From Pithys albifrons albifrons (taxonomy: Eukaryota; Chordata; Aves; Passeriformes; Thamnophilidae): 64,000 nucleotides of DNA. This document shows, piece after piece, positions 24,756 through 38,988 of this stretch (positions are counted from its first letter, which is position 1; every line of letters begins with the position of its first letter). The DNA is taken from NCBI RefSeq assembly GCF_047495875.1, contig NC_092467.1:26414066-26478065 (forward strand), read 5' to 3'. Position numbers and translations under genes: made by a program. The notes beneath the pieces were generated by a model that was not told where the DNA came from, did not search any database, and saw only the letters and a list, made by a program, of their open reading frames with translations.

Positions 24756-25776
24756 AATCCCAAAGTGTGATTACTAACAAGGAAACCAATTATAATGTAA
24801 CCAAAGGGGGAGAAAATAATTTCATTATACCAAGGCTTCTATATATGTACACCTTTGTGATCAGATACTTCCCAGAGAGGCTTTTCACTGATTTTACACA
24901 CTATGCATGACTCCAATATTTTGATTTGCCATGGTCTCTCCAGAACTCACTGAAATCACTCGTGACAACTCTCATGTTTGATGATTTGGTTGGGTTTGTT
25001 TGGTTGGTTTTTGTCTCTATTAATCAAAAGAACAAGAACAGTGGCCATTCTTGCTCACACATCCTGTAGTAAAATGGACTCAGAGAGGTTGGACCTAGAA
25101 AGGACTCCAGTGGGCCTCAAATATCCATATACAACTTTACAATCCAAGAAATCCCACAGAGTTATTGCTTATCCTGCAGGGCTGTCTCAGAACAAGATCT
25201 CAGAGACCATCTGTGCTCAGTGTGGAAGCTGCCAAAACCACATCCACAGAAACCATGGAGCACAGAGCATTGTAACTCCCATCTTTCTCTGGAGCAGAGA
25301 TTGAAAGAGGATACCTCCATCTTCTTACCTAAGCAGCCTGAAATTCTCACCTCTGGTAGGTATATATAAAGATACTTTCAAAACATAGGCCAAGAGAGAT
25401 TTCTTTCAAAATCAACCAACAAGACCAAGAGGACACCTCACTGATGTCTCCCATTTTTCACGGATAAACCCCTCGCCGGGCCCCTTCCCTGGCAAGTGAG
25501 ATACCTGACTTTGTCTCTGGCTGAAGGAGTTACCCCTCCCACTCTGCATCTGCAGTTGTAAAAATCCTTTCCTTCATCTAAACACACATCATTTCCTCTA
25601 GTTGAAACCCCCCAGGAAGGAATGCATGTGTCTCCCACTCTCACACTCAATGCATTATATTCTGGTTGAGTTCTTGCTGGTCACTTGTCAAGGTAAAGGC
25701 ACAGCAAGTAACCAAACTACTGCAGGGTAATGTATTTCTTCCGGTGAGAGCAAACTACTTTGAGTTTAGTCATGTT
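24756..25776. other. Non-coding spacer between two CR1 copies
   Basis: AT-rich sequence with a T/G-rich tract at 24,983-25,017. A short part near 25,070-25,130 (AGAGAGGTTGGACCTAGAAAGG) is faintly CR1-like but too short to call. No gene seen. Confidence 0.5.
24983..25017 (+). repeat. T/G-rich simple tract
   Basis: TTTGGTTGGGTTTGTTTGG followed by TTGGTTTTTG. Together with the tract at 18.4 kb it shows that such tracts occur in both orientations. Confidence 0.7.
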
Positions 25777-26030
25777 CATAGAGTCACAGAATCACAGAAT
25801 GGTTTGGGTTGGAAGGAACCTTAAAGATTAACTAGAATCACTTTCTTTGACCTTCTGGCAATGCTGCTTTTGATGCAGCCCAGGATATGTTTGGCTTTCT
25901 GGGATGCGGACACACATGTTGAGCTTCTCACTAACCAACACCCTCAAGTCCTTCTCCTCAATGCTGCTCTTAATTCATTCTCCACCCAGCCTGTATCTGT
26001 GCCTTGGATTTCCCCCATCCATGTGGAAGT
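25777..26030 (-). mobile_element. CR1 LINE fragment, internally deleted
   Basis: The left end has the 3' tail (CATAGAGTCACAGAATCACAGAATGGTTTGGGTTGG in shorter blocks). At about 25,835 it jumps into CR1 ORF2 coding sequence. On the minus strand this reads YRLGGE, stop, then IKSSIEEKDLRVLVSEKLNM, with the following ILGCIKSSIARRS segment in a different frame. So the copy carries at least one nonsense mutation, one frameshift and a deletion of everything between the ORF2 interior and the 3' tail. It is the second CR1 within 1.1 kb in the same orientation and could be a separate insertion or part of the same ancient one. Confidence 0.9.
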
Positions 26031-29000
26031 CTATATTTAAGAGCACATCCATTAGAGCAGTCATTGTAAATCAGCTGATCTGTGGGACACTTGTTCTTCA
26101 GTAATTTCTTCAGGGGTCTGTATTCTAGAGAGAAAAGCATTGCTGAAGTGGGAAGTAAAAAATGTAAGTAGCAATTAGGCTTACTCTTAAATACTTAAAT
26201 AGCTCCAAGGTTATGTTTTCTTGGAAAAATATTCTCAGTGAGCTCTTGTAGCACATTACATGTTTTAGCTTCTTCAGCATTTTGGGGTTTTTTACACCTT
26301 CAGGTTTTAAGACAAGTGAAAGTGAAAAAAAATGTTTACATATAAATGCCTTGCTTTAATTGTTTTGCATTTTGGGGTTTATTTGATTGTGGTCCTTGCT
26401 GAAATAACAAGATCATTATAAACTTCATGTTTAGGAAGAATAAGAAGAAAACCAAAATTTCCTCTGTCTTAAAATGTCGTCTAAAATGCCAGCTATGTAT
26501 TTGGGATGTTATTTAATTAACATCAGTGGAAGACTGTCAGTAATCAGTATTGCTGAGTGGCTTATTTACTTGGAAAAACCTTGTATTTCAGTACCTAACT
26601 TTCATTTTTTAAGTTTTGACGTTTTGGTACTAGAGATTTAATTTGCCAAGTTATCTCTAGGCAATTAAAATATATTCTATCGTTTAACCTTTGGATGATG
26701 TATAAATATGCATAGACACTCCTACAAGGCAATTTGTCTGCCAATCTGGAAAATGCTAACGTTGTAGTCAATAAGTCAACAGTCTGCAATGTTAAATTAT
26801 GAAATCAGAAAGAATTGTAGTTTGCATTCAAGCCAGATATAAAGATCGTAAGGATTCCCAATTTTCTGTGTGGGACAGTAAATTTCAAAGATGACTGTAT
26901 TCTGCCCCAATAATCACGATGTACACAGCATGTTCAGGTATTGTTGGAGAGATTAAAACCACAAAAACAGAGCGGAACAGCTCAGCATCAGATAATCACA
27001 AGCAATTCTATGTCAGCAACAGAAGCTGAAGACATATGCCAACAATATTGCAAGAGTGGTAAAATGGAGATTTCGTGACAGCAAGGACATGGGTTTCATA
27101 CATTAAGATAAAACTTGACCCAAAACATTGAAATTCTTGTTCACAAGTAACAGCTCTCTCTCACAGTGTTCAGAAAGTCTACCATTTACCACAAAAACAT
27201 ATTTAAAGCAAAATTAAGCAGGAGAAAGTATTTGTTTCTCTAATATTTTGCATGTTGATCACCTATTTGATTTCAGTGTTATTATTATGGACAAAGAGAG
27301 CAGAATATTTTTTTCCAGATCAGCTGGACAAGCTGTCCAGTTATGTACCAAAGTAATGATTTGAGAAAATCTTGTGTGAGAAAGCAATTAGATGGATTTT
27401 TATCTACAAATATTTGTTTAAAGATTTTTTGCTTCCAAATACAGTTTAAAAGAAAATGAACAATGCTGTTTTGCTTCAGTTGACATAGCTTGAATTATTC
27501 TGTTATTCCCTTTCCCTTGAGTCTCAAGTGTCCCTGTGCTTCTCTGATACTCATTCCCATCTATCCCTGCTTTTGTCTTTCACTTTTTAAAATTAAACAT
27601 CTACTGCTAAGAAGTAAGTCCGAGAAAAAAAGTTGAAAAAATCCTATTATTTTTATTGCTGTGAAGCAGAAGAGAGAACAGGGAAAATACTTAGACTTGT
27701 GAAGCAAAAAATAATCTACCTTCCCACTACTTTCTCTCAAAGCCTCCTTTATAGACACATAAAAACCATTTTATTTCTTTTTGCTTTTGTAGTTGACCGT
27801 GTAAAATCAAGATAAAAAAATTCAAGCATCTGAACCCAAAAACCCCCAAGTTTCCTATTTTCACAAACTGTTCTCAGAAAACCCTTTGTATGTTGTATTT
27901 CTTATAAAACCAGAAAATGGCTAGAAAATATTCATGAGAAACTAAGAAGTGTTCTGATAAGTTCACTTCCCCTGCATATGAGCAGCAGTTTCAAAGTGGT
28001 GTTTTATAGAGGTGGTTGGGCCTGAACATTTTCCAATTTTATTGTGGAAGCTCTGCTTTGTATCTTAAGTGTTTTGTCCTGGGATCTTGCCATGATAAGA
28101 TTCCTGAAGCTGGGACTCGGGGAGGGGAATGGAGACAAGTGACTTGTGAAGAAGGTAAGGCCCAGGCCCCCGAGGTCCTTGTATTTCAGGACTCGGGGCC
28201 TGACGCGGATTGAAGAACGATGCAATGCTCGAGGCGCTGATGAAAGATTTTGAAAAACCAATGCAATAAGAAGCATCAGCAGGGAATGGCAGATTGATTG
28301 CAACAACTAATGCCAGAAAGTTCTGAAAAGAAGAAAAATGTACCCTGAGTAAAAGAAATAAAGAAGAAAAGAGCAAAATGATAGTAAGAGTTGCACACCT
28401 CCGGTAAGTTGCCTGCGTATTGACGGGTATCTGGCAAAAGTAATCAAACAATTTTCCTAACTTATTTTTTTAAATTGATGCATAAACCTTGATGATGCTA
28501 GATGATGTCTAGGCTAGTAGGTGGGGTGACAGGATCTACCCTAAAATTCAACTTACTAAAACTTGAGCAGTATGATTAAATTCATCTTTTGGATCAATGG
28601 AAGGCCAGGGCCTCCAGATGAGAGATCACCCACCAATTTAGGGACAGAAAGAACCATTCCATCCTGAACTGATTATGGGTTCCTCAAATATTTAGCATGG
28701 ACTGAACACCTGATAATCGTGTGCCTTAAGCAAGATAGGATAAGTTTTACTCTACAGATTCTCACCCCCCCAGATTAATAACTCAACTAATGTGGTAGCT
28801 TTTTTAAACAGATAAGTACACAAACTTTAACCACTCTGAACCACAAACCTATCGGAATGGAGACCCAAAGCCAGTGTACCAAACCCTGAGAGGCTCAAAA
28901 AGATACAAAGATCATATTCCAGGCCCACAAAGCCCATGCAGCACCCATCTGCTGTCACAGCAGGATGTGGCTACAGCAATCCTACATCTGATGATTAAAG

Positions 29001-32000
29001 CCTGCTTTAACATGTCTTTGGGGTAGCTACCATGCAAAATGCATTACAGTGGCCTCCATGCTTCTCTCATCTCCAGCTGGAAGCCAGCCCATCAGATTGG
29101 CACTACTGGAGGAACACTAAAGCCACCTTGTAGTCTCTGCTTACCCAGGCCAGAACACTGACTGCTGCAAAAAACATGAATCAGGAGTAAAACAGCACTG
29201 AATACATTAATCACAATGATCACCGCTGCAAGATCTGCTAAGAACAAAGAAAACAAATCCAAGGAAAGTTAACACAAGAAACCATTTGCAAGGCTGCACG
29301 AGTCAGCTAATGAAATGACTGTCAATTGTAGACACAAACCTTTTGTGCTTTTGCACAATTTAAATATAATTTGCATTCGGGTATCCAAGTCTCCCTGAAA
29401 AAAAGATTAACAATAGGATTCGCTTTCTTTCCACAACCTTTTTTCTCCCTCCCTTCCCCCCAGGGGTGGCTCTGATAAGGTCACCTTATTAATGCAGATC
29501 TCTGTTTTTCAGAAAGCAGCCAGGAGTTTAACTGTTTCACTGTGAAATGATCTATGAGATGAGAACAGTCCATTTTTTATTCTTGATTGATCATTTCAGC
29601 ATGTATAACAGCAAATCCTAAGGGACACCACTCAAATCCCTGCCTCAGAATGACCTAGAGACAGCGCTAAAAAGTGTTGCGCTCCACTACACAACCCTTC
29701 ATCGTTTGTTCTTAACTTCACATTTTCCACAGAACATAATAAAGTTGCCTTGCATCATTACAGTTCTCTATAGAAAAAAACATCTTATAAATAAGCAAAA
29801 AGTTTTACCAGCTGAGAGTTGGGTGTCACTACAGCGAGCAGAGGAACTGAGGCATCAAGCAGTTAATGCCTTTTCCCCAGACACAAAGGCAGCAGCAGGT
29901 CTATGATCTCAATTCAGGTGTCACGGCTTCTCATTTCCTTTTCTGGCCACCAGACACCTGTTTCCCTGCTCTTAATAGCCTCTGATGGGAACTGCCTAGT
30001 GGCAAAATCAGAGGCTCTGGCTCCTATATGACAAGTTGAAAATAAAGCTATTGCCCTTTATTTTTTTTTGAGTTATTTACTGTGTCTAAGCTTTATCTCA
30101 ATTCCATTGTTGGGTTATTCTTCTCCATTCTATGCGCTTCCAGCCAACTAATCTTCATTTTGCTTTTTCTGATGACTTTATGCTGACATGTACAGAGTCC
30201 TTAAATAAATCATTACGAATATAAATAGCCATGGCTGGATTACAAAGGATTCTGGAACACTTGTGATGGTAAATTAGCAGGCAGGCAAACCCACAGCTGC
30301 CGGCAGCTGATGTAATATTTTAGAGAATTGTTTTCTAGATTGCGTAAGGGAGAATTTGTTGTCCTTTGAGCTTCATTCTCTGTTTCTTTCAATCTGTCAA
30401 ATAGCTCAACAATTTGATGCTAACAAAACTTCACAGAGATACAACTTATAAATCCCAAATATCATACACACATACTGGGGAAAATAGAAGTCTGAGACAC
30501 AAGCTAGAATTAAGGAAAAAAAAATCCCAGGGGCATCTCTCTATTGTTGGTGGCACCTCTAAACAGGTGGGCATAATATCCACAAAAAGAGCTACCACAT
30601 CTAGGAACATTTGACATGAATTTACCCCTTTTTTCTTCCTATCCTTTCTTTGTAAATCCTGAACTCAAACAGGCTGTTGTGTTATAGTGGTGCGATCTGT
30701 AAATTCCTGTAATCAACTGATGGAGCAACATTAGTTATGGAGACTTTGCACAGGCCACACACATCTTTACATCCCTTTATAGAATGCTGACACATTCCCC
30801 ATCTAAAAGAGATTACAATCACAGAGGATGATCCTGCAAATGCCTATTATTGAATGTAGCATTTGCTATCATGAGTAAGCCTGCTGAAGCTACCAGAAAC
30901 TCACATGGCAGGACAAAAAACTGATTCACTTATATGACTAACAAAGATATTCAGACCACAACATTTTCCATCAGACTATGCTTTTGCAGGTTGTGAGTTA
31001 GAGGGTTGATGCTTTCAGACTTGAGAAACAGTCTGGGACAGCAGGCTGGCTGTGAGATGATGCAGGTAAAAGGTGCAAGAACAGGTAGTAGTTCCCCTCA
31101 GAAATAAGCTTAAAGAAGGAAGACAAAATTTGGAAAGCTGTTTCAGGAAGGCATCAGGTATTTCTGTTTTAATAACGATGAAGTTTAGATGGGAGGAGTA
31201 CCTGATGTAGAAGGGGTACGGGAGATAATAGCAGAGATGTACTGAAGACAAGATTTGGATTATGTGGGACTTAGCCAGCAGGGACAGAAGGCTGAGTGCT
31301 AATATTGAAAAGATGGGGAAGCAATAAAAGGATTCAAAGAGCAAGAGGCTTAGTTGTGAGCAGCAGGAGAGGTGATTCTTAGCCAATCCATTGCACTTTG
31401 GTAGGAGCTGTTGCTCCTGAGCCAGGACACAGAAGGCAACATCCACAACAAAGTCTCCTAAAACTCCCTGATTTCAGAAAGGACAGTTGGCTAATCAGGC
31501 TCCTGATCTGTGTGCCCGTTGGCAAGTGACTCTGCAGTAGGAGTTATGCCATGAAGCAACCTTAAAAACACCACATAAAGGCAGCTCATATAGGGAGCAC
31601 CCTGAGAGGGAATGCCCTTGAATTGAAAGGAATATGCTGTTCCCTGGCACAACATGTAACTGCCTTTCACTTGTCTCATTTGTAGAGAATGATTTTAGTC
31701 TTTGGCAGCGATGAGTGGCACATGTTGTAGGTGTTTTGCCTAAGGTGTGCTATTTCGTTAACTGAATGTTGCTTAACAAAGTCTCATCATTTCAGAAAGC
31801 ACAATGTAATAAATTATTTGCAGGATATCACTGATGGATACATAAAATCCACTGCAAGCATCAACTGTCATTCAGCAATAGCATGGCCTGAATATTTATA
31901 GACTTTTATTTATGTTATGTCTGTTCTATTTCATGGACAGGTAAGAATTCTGAGACACATTAAAAATCATTTCCAGTGATAAACATCCACAATGTTAAAA

Positions 32001-33192
32001 TCAATCTCTTTTCAACTCCACCTGAAACAAAGCAATTCTCTCTCCACATATGCCCCTGTCTTAGTAACAGCCTGAGTTTAGGGAGAGTTCTTGCTACAGT
32101 CCCTGGGCGTTGTCCAACTCATATTCTTCCACATGCAATAAAAATCTGCCCCCAAAAATCATCACTAGTATGCAATGATCCGGGGACAGAACAAAGCAAG
32201 AAAGCAAGATTAATGTAACAATGATTAGCTTTAGTGTAGAGCATTATAAGGTCAAATTTCTTGTTGCTGGTCTGGGTAACTATTTTTACAGCACAGTGAA
32301 ACTGAGAAAGGGGCTGCTGACTATTCTCAGGTTTGTGTTAAGGCTCTTGGTATGTCGAGTGGCAATGAGAGCCTTCCCAGCAGCACAATACCACACTGAG
32401 ATGCCTTCACCTTAGTTTTCAAGAATAAATTCCTGCCAGTTGAACATTAGAGATATAGCTTCAATAGCATGCTATGTAAACATTAGCTACATTATGCTGA
32501 AAATCTTATAATTCCCAAAGTGATTTTTTTAAAGGCTATTAGTACTTTTCTGAGAGATGCAGGTCTTTGAGGTTACACAGTCGATGTACAGCAGTTTTGA
32601 GATGACACACCAAGCAGAAGCATGGGTAGCAAAGATGTAAAAGCAAACAAGAGAAAAATGTTTTTAAATTACTGCAAAATACAACTTGAAGCCACAAAGA
32701 TGTCCCTTTTAAGAGAAGGAATGTACACTTGTGTTCATATTTATTTTTTTTTAAAGAATAAACTAAATGAAAAAGAGATTAAATGACTTCTTAAGTTAGT
32801 TCAAAGCAGTTGTAACAATGAAGTTAAAGGGATTTTTCTTTTCACTTCGCAGCAACATGAACTTGCATAAACATGGGCAGGACAGGTACAAACTCAGGAA
32901 TGACAATAAGTCAGAACACAACAAGGCTACAAATGTGGAGTGCTCACAGCAAGCTTGGATGATGAAACATAAAGCCCTACTGCAGAGATGAGAGGGAGGT
33001 GGAATGGTTGCACTTCTTGTAATAAAGTACATAATTTGGTTCACATTACTATCATCAGGTTGGTTTTTGTAATTTGCGTGCAATATCCTGAGTCGGGCCT
33101 GGGTTTGATTGAAGTAAGTAGGTTAATTTGTAACGACCTTCACCTGCTGCTTATATACTGCTCTCTTAGGTCCAAAAGGGATTTGAGGGTAA

Positions 33193-33245
33193 GGGAAAAA
33201 AATAAAAAAAAGCAAACCAACCAAAACAAACAACTAAATAAAAAG
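33193..33245 (+). repeat. A-rich simple tract
   Basis: Poly(A) with AAT and CCAAACAAA interruptions over about 50 bases. Confidence 0.75.
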
Positions 33246-34133
33246 AATCCCAAGCCTAACTGGATTGAAATAAATAAGCCAATGTATACTGTCTTCAATT
33301 ATTGACACATTTTTGGATTGTTACTTTTGAATTTAAACTGGCATGCCTCCACATGATGCACTAAAGCAGTTTGAAACTAATACAGTAATTTAAGGGCTCG
33401 ACTCCTTCATTAACATAAAACTAGAGTGTTTTGATGTGTAGGAACTTGGGCAATTAGCAATGATACATTGGCTGACAGGTCTTGAGCAGCAACAATCACC
33501 AACTGTACACATGGTACAAGATTTATTTGTCAGAGTGCATGCTTTTAAAATCTGAGTAAAAATGGATTTTGTAAACTGATTGAGATTAATTAAAGGGATA
33601 ACTCAGAGAAGGAAAAAAATGACTCACTGCACATTTATTTCAGATCATTTTTCACTGGGCAGTTTGCAGGTCTAACGAGCAGAAGCTCCTGACACAGCAT
33701 GCAAACAGTTCTGCTTTCACATCAGGGAGTGAGGGATTTTTTTTCCTCATTTTTCTTTCCTTGGGCTGTCTGAAAGCCAGTGTCCTGTCTGTGAGGCTCC
33801 TGCCAAGGCACCAGGGAAAAATACAGTTCTGAGGAGAAACTGATCTTACCTACTTCAGGAAAAAAGTAAGAATAAGACTCTGGAAGGCCTGAGAAAATAC
33901 TCCCTGTATGAAATTTCTCAGAAGTCAAAAGGAAAATACAGAAGAGCTTAAAATATATATTTTCTCATGTATATTTTTAATGTTTAAATCTATAAGCATC
34001 AAATAAGAAAAAAAGTGATGTAAATTATACGGGCTTCAGCAAGGGCTCACAGGCTGCAGTGTCCCAGTGTAAGCCTATGGCTTTAGCTAGTTCCTCAAAT
34101 GCTGGTTTTGTACAACTGATTTTTTGGTTGTAA

Positions 34134-34195
34134 TTAAAAAAACAAACAAACAAAAAAAACCCCAAACAACCAAAAAAACCCCAAAAAACAAATCC
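34134..34195 (+). repeat. A/C-rich simple tract
   Basis: Runs of A interspersed with C and CCCC, including (CAAA)n and two AAAACCCC-like blocks, over about 60 bases. It is the longest of five such tracts. Confidence 0.85.
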
Positions 34196-37100
34196 CAATA
34201 TATTTGTATGTCAAATGATTCAGCTATTGTACATGTACCCCAGGAGGTGGCTGAAGTGACACCAGTTTACCCCGTGCAGATCTGCCCCAGATCATCACTC
34301 TGGTGCAGCTGGGGAGCAGGATCCAACACTTGCACCCCTTACCCAAACAAGTGCTTTTCCCTCAGAGAATCCGGGGAACAGCTCTCATACAGCACACACC
34401 TTTCACCCAGGTGGTCGAGATGCCTCACCCACAGAAGCAGTGGTGACACAATCAATTGTAGTAGCAGCAAGCTGGTATTTTCTTGCAAGCAAGAGCATAT
34501 GTTCTTGCCCCTTCCTGGAAGCAAAGTTTTCTGTGGGACGCACCAGGGAAGTTCAGGGAGGCAACTTAGAGGGGATGAAAGGATGGGATGTGGTCCCTAG
34601 GATAGACGTGGCAGGAAGTGAGTACCAAACCATCAAAAACATGCCTACTTCTCTTATTACCCAGTGTAAAACCCATCAGAGAGTCCAGGGTTTAACATGA
34701 TACTGTGAAATATCAAAATTATCAGTTGTGTCCAGACATAAGAAAAAATATTATTTGTCAAAATACGGGGCAAAAACTTCAATGTTAGAATGGGCAGCTT
34801 GGAATAAGGTAAAAGAACATCTTTTTAAATGTCATGTTATCCTTAAAGTTCCCTCAGGTATTTTTGCTCAGTGTTTCAAAGAGCTTGTTAACAGAGGGAG
34901 CTCTCAAATTCTGTAGCATTGCCATCCACACCACTGCCCCTGCTCAAAGGAGCAAGTCCTCAAAGCAGCACTTTTGAACAACACAAACAAATGGAAAGTG
35001 AAAAGAAAGTTCAAGTAGCCAGAGCTGCTCTTCATGCCTGGTTATTCCAGCACTGCTCTGCTGGGAACACTCTGCTCCCAGCCAGCATCCACAGGGAGAG
35101 ACTCCCACTACCTTCCAGCCAGGCCAGAGAGGATAATCTGTCTCAGTGCCTGTGAAAATCACATAATCCTTTTCCATCAGGATTAATATCCAATGCCACG
35201 CTAGTCTGATACATCCAGGATGAAGTCTGACACTTCTTGTTATAAAGGTCACTCAAGGAAACAATCTCTGCTGTCCCCAAAGCAGAACCCACAAGTGACT
35301 AATTTCCATTCCCCTTCTATAAGTGGTAAAGAGGCAATCTTCATCATCACCATTTTTATTTATTCCTGGGAACAATTTCCACCTGGAGAGCTTAGAGGCT
35401 GCATCTGGGTGGGTTTGTTCCAGCTATAGCAATAGTTTAATCAGAGTAAAACTAACAGCAGCATTCCTCCTTCCCTGTGCAGTTCAGCTGCTGACTGTCC
35501 CCCTGCAGAGATACCTGTTGTGATTCTTGCAGGAGAAAAATGACCCATTTTCGGGTACACACAAAGAAGCATTACAAAATAAACCAAACTGCTGCCTGCA
35601 GTTCATCACAAGTTACAGCAACCTCATCACCTGCAGAAAATGTGTTATTACATATATGAGACAGATCATAACTGAAAGTTGGAGGCTCAATAGTCATAAA
35701 TTCAAGCACGACCAGTAAGGAAATGTATTTTTCCTCGTTCATTTTTAGCCAACAGTATGTGAACAGCAGTTTGAAAAGCTGGTGAAGCAAATAGGCTTGG
35801 AACAACTACAGCTCATTCAATCGGCATAAGGATGGGATCAGGTCTTGTTATGTATTCATCTTATTCTACCTTGTTAAAAATCTAATCCAACTTGTGCCAT
35901 CTTCAAGACCTGGAGCAGGCCCAGAAGAGCAAATCAAGCTTTCCTAGATGGCACAGAGCAGGCAGGTCCTGCCTTTTGGGATTATTAAAAGATCCCATTT
36001 TACATCTTAACCCTGCAGGCAGAAACAAGTCTGCAAGTCACCTTACAAGAAGAAATGGAGGAAGGTGTTACATCATTAAAAGCTAGGCTAGTATTTCTAA
36101 GTGTAGGCACACACATTAACTAATTGAATCAGTATCTTCTTATCTTGGTAAGCCAAGCTGCTGTTACTCCAGATTAAATTGCAAATGTTCTCCATCTTTC
36201 AAATAGTAACATGAATTTGAAGTTGGGGACTAACCTTTCTGTAAGCTTTAACTGCTTTTTTTGCTACTCAGGCTTGCAAACAGCCGGTATAATTCTGATT
36301 GCTCCAATTGCTGAACCCAGAATGTCTATCCATACTGGTATTTTGCCAGTTTTTGTCATCTTCAGCTTCAATGTTTTATAATTTTTCATAACAGTTCAAT
36401 ATTTCATAAACAATGTACCTTAGGAAATAATAGATATACATACATCTTACTCATACTATAGGCATCAGCTTACTAACAGGATTTCATAGAGATCAAACAA
36501 TTCATAATAAATGACAGAATTAGGAAATAAGTTATCCAGACTGAGTATCCTGTTCCTCCCCCTTCATCATTTTCAGGGACTCTGTCACTGGTATCAAGCT
36601 GAAAATACCACAAAAAATATTGTAGAACAGGATTAAAATTCAAAGTGAGCATGACAAATTGGAGAAAGAACCTGATGAAAAAATGGTGACAGATCAATAA
36701 GGACAAGGTTATACATAAGGAATAACTAACTGAACAAATACAAGCTTGAAGACGACCTGAGAGAGAGATTTTGTAAGAAACTGTGGGCATATTTTAAATC
36801 AGAAACTCAACACAGGTCAACAGCATCAGATTTTACAAATGAGGCAAATATGAAATCTAGGATTTTATCTGCTCACCCCATTCAGCTTTTCTAAGGCCTT
36901 AGCTGGAGCAGTGAAGACATTATTGTGCAGGGAGGCCTGGGGAGAGCAAGGGCTTGTGCAGAGGTGACACACAGTAAATGGCTGGAAGGACTGAACTTGT
37001 TTCATTTTAAAAAAAGCAAACTTCAGATGTTTAAAAGTCTGTTGTGAAAAAAGAAATGAATGATTTATTCTGTGTAGTGGAAAGGGTAGAAGAAATGGAC

Positions 37101-38988
37101 TTCTTAGTTCAGCAAGGTCAGTTGAGTTTATACATCAGTAGACCGCTCTGACCCGAGACTGCAAGATACCACAGCCACTTGCCACAGAGGATGGCAAGTC
37201 TCTGTCCCTCAAGGTCAGAGAAACATCCCTCAAGCATGGCACAGATTTCTCTGGCTTGAGTTGGCTATTGGAGCAGAAGACAATCCAGGAATCTCCTGAG
37301 ACAACTGTCAAAAACTTTGTGGCATCACTGGTTAGGCTAACACATTACAGTTAAGATGCTAACAAATTACAGCTACACTTTCCTGATCTTGCAAGATTCC
37401 AGAATTACACTGTATATTCCTCAGTGCATTCGAACCCAGACACCTGGCATTTCAGGGGAAACCAGAAGTATGACACTGAGATGTTTCCTCCTGTACTTTG
37501 CCTGCAGCAAACCCAAATATGTTCCTGTGCCTCATGGCCGTGCACATCCTGCAGCATGGGAGAATATGGGCACATAACCATCGGGCAGGCTCCTCTGAAC
37601 ACGGCTGGGGTTCACAGGCAATGGAGTTAAACACTCCAGAGCAATGTGGTCACACCAGGGACAGGCTGGGAATGCATCAAACATCTTCCTGGGCTTGCTC
37701 CCGTGGGCAGGAAGCACAGGTGTACCTTTTATGAGAGAAGCTACTCCAGCAGGAGTAAACAGGAGAAATATAAGCACGTGGACTGAAACAATAAGTTACT
37801 GCTAGATCTGTCAAATATTCCTGTTATTTAGTCAACAACGGTCCAGCTCAGTGTATTTCCTGTGAAGAAGGGAGAGGAAAGCTGGCAAACCCAATATGAA
37901 TTCTAGAAGGGGAAAAAAAATAAAAAGAACCTTTTTAATGTTTTTTGTGACCCATATTTTTAAGCATTTATTCACAGTGACTTTTTAAAGGAGAGAAATA
38001 CACATAATTTGCACTTCGGGATAAGTTGAAGGTGTCCATGCAATTTCATGGATGGCGGAATACCAATTTTTCTTAAATGATAGAGTCCCACCACATGTCT
38101 CTTATTTAAATGACCTGAAAATAAGAGATATGAAGGCATAAGTAAGAACAGAAAATGAACCTAAATATATAAAACTAATGCATTCAGTGATATTTCTCAG
38201 TGTATGTTTCACTGTGAGCACCAAGCCCACTCCTGGAGATTGTTATCCCTCACACTACCCCTCTTCAGAGTGGTCACCCTCATCACAAGCCATCCAGAGT
38301 TCTGCTGGGCACATCCAGGGTAGCCAGTCACTTAGGGGGAAAATCCTGACTCACTAACAAAGCCAGAGGACAGATGTTTTGTTCAGAAAAATCATACTGT
38401 GTTGGAAGAGCAATAGAGTCCTTCTGTGGGACCAGTGGTACAATAAAAGCAGCAAAAGCTGGATGCCATCCAGGATTCCCACAGTATCTGAAATGTTGTC
38501 AGTGCTAGAATTTTATTTCCAAGTCAGAACAAACAAGTGAGGGGGAAAAAAAGTTTAAAAAAAAATGAAAATTGAGGCATCCTGAGGACAATAATACCAG
38601 ATTTTGCTTTCAAAAACTGAGACATTTAGGCGTTATATCATAAAAAAATTATTTCAAACTTAGCATCAGTCCATGTTTTCTCTCAACTTCATCAAGTCCA
38701 CTTTTGTTTCATCTACTTTCAGTCCTCTTCCTCTATCTATTTGCTTTGGTTTTTATGCAGTTTTCCAAGATTCTGCTATGTCCTCTCTCACTTTGCCTTT
38801 TTCTGTTGCTCGGAGGAACAGATGGTAGTGAGTTTTAATAAATTTTTCCCTTCTGTCTTTCCCAGTAACTACTATGAAAGCAACTGTCCATCTCAAACAC
38901 CACAAAGCCTTCAAAATCAATGTTCTTTACCTCAGCTTTGCCTACTCACTGTCCCCTCTGAACTTCTTCCTCTCACACTTCCATTAAC

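Larger units (their letters stand above)
26031..38988. other. Gene-free stretch, 13 kb
   Basis: AT-rich, apparently unique DNA. It contains A/C-rich tracts at 33,193-33,245 and 34,134-34,195. The block at 30,180-30,400 has evenly mixed composition and several CAGCTG-type and AT-rich factor-binding-like motifs, and could be conserved non-coding sequence, but this is unsupported without alignment. Open frames of 143 codons (31,015-31,446, minus) and 158 codons (34,124-34,600, plus; starts within the A/C tract) match nothing I know. Confidence 0.5.

Noticed and set aside
34124..34600. 158-codon plus-strand frame
   Set aside because: Its first part is the translation of the A/C-rich simple tract and the rest matches nothing.
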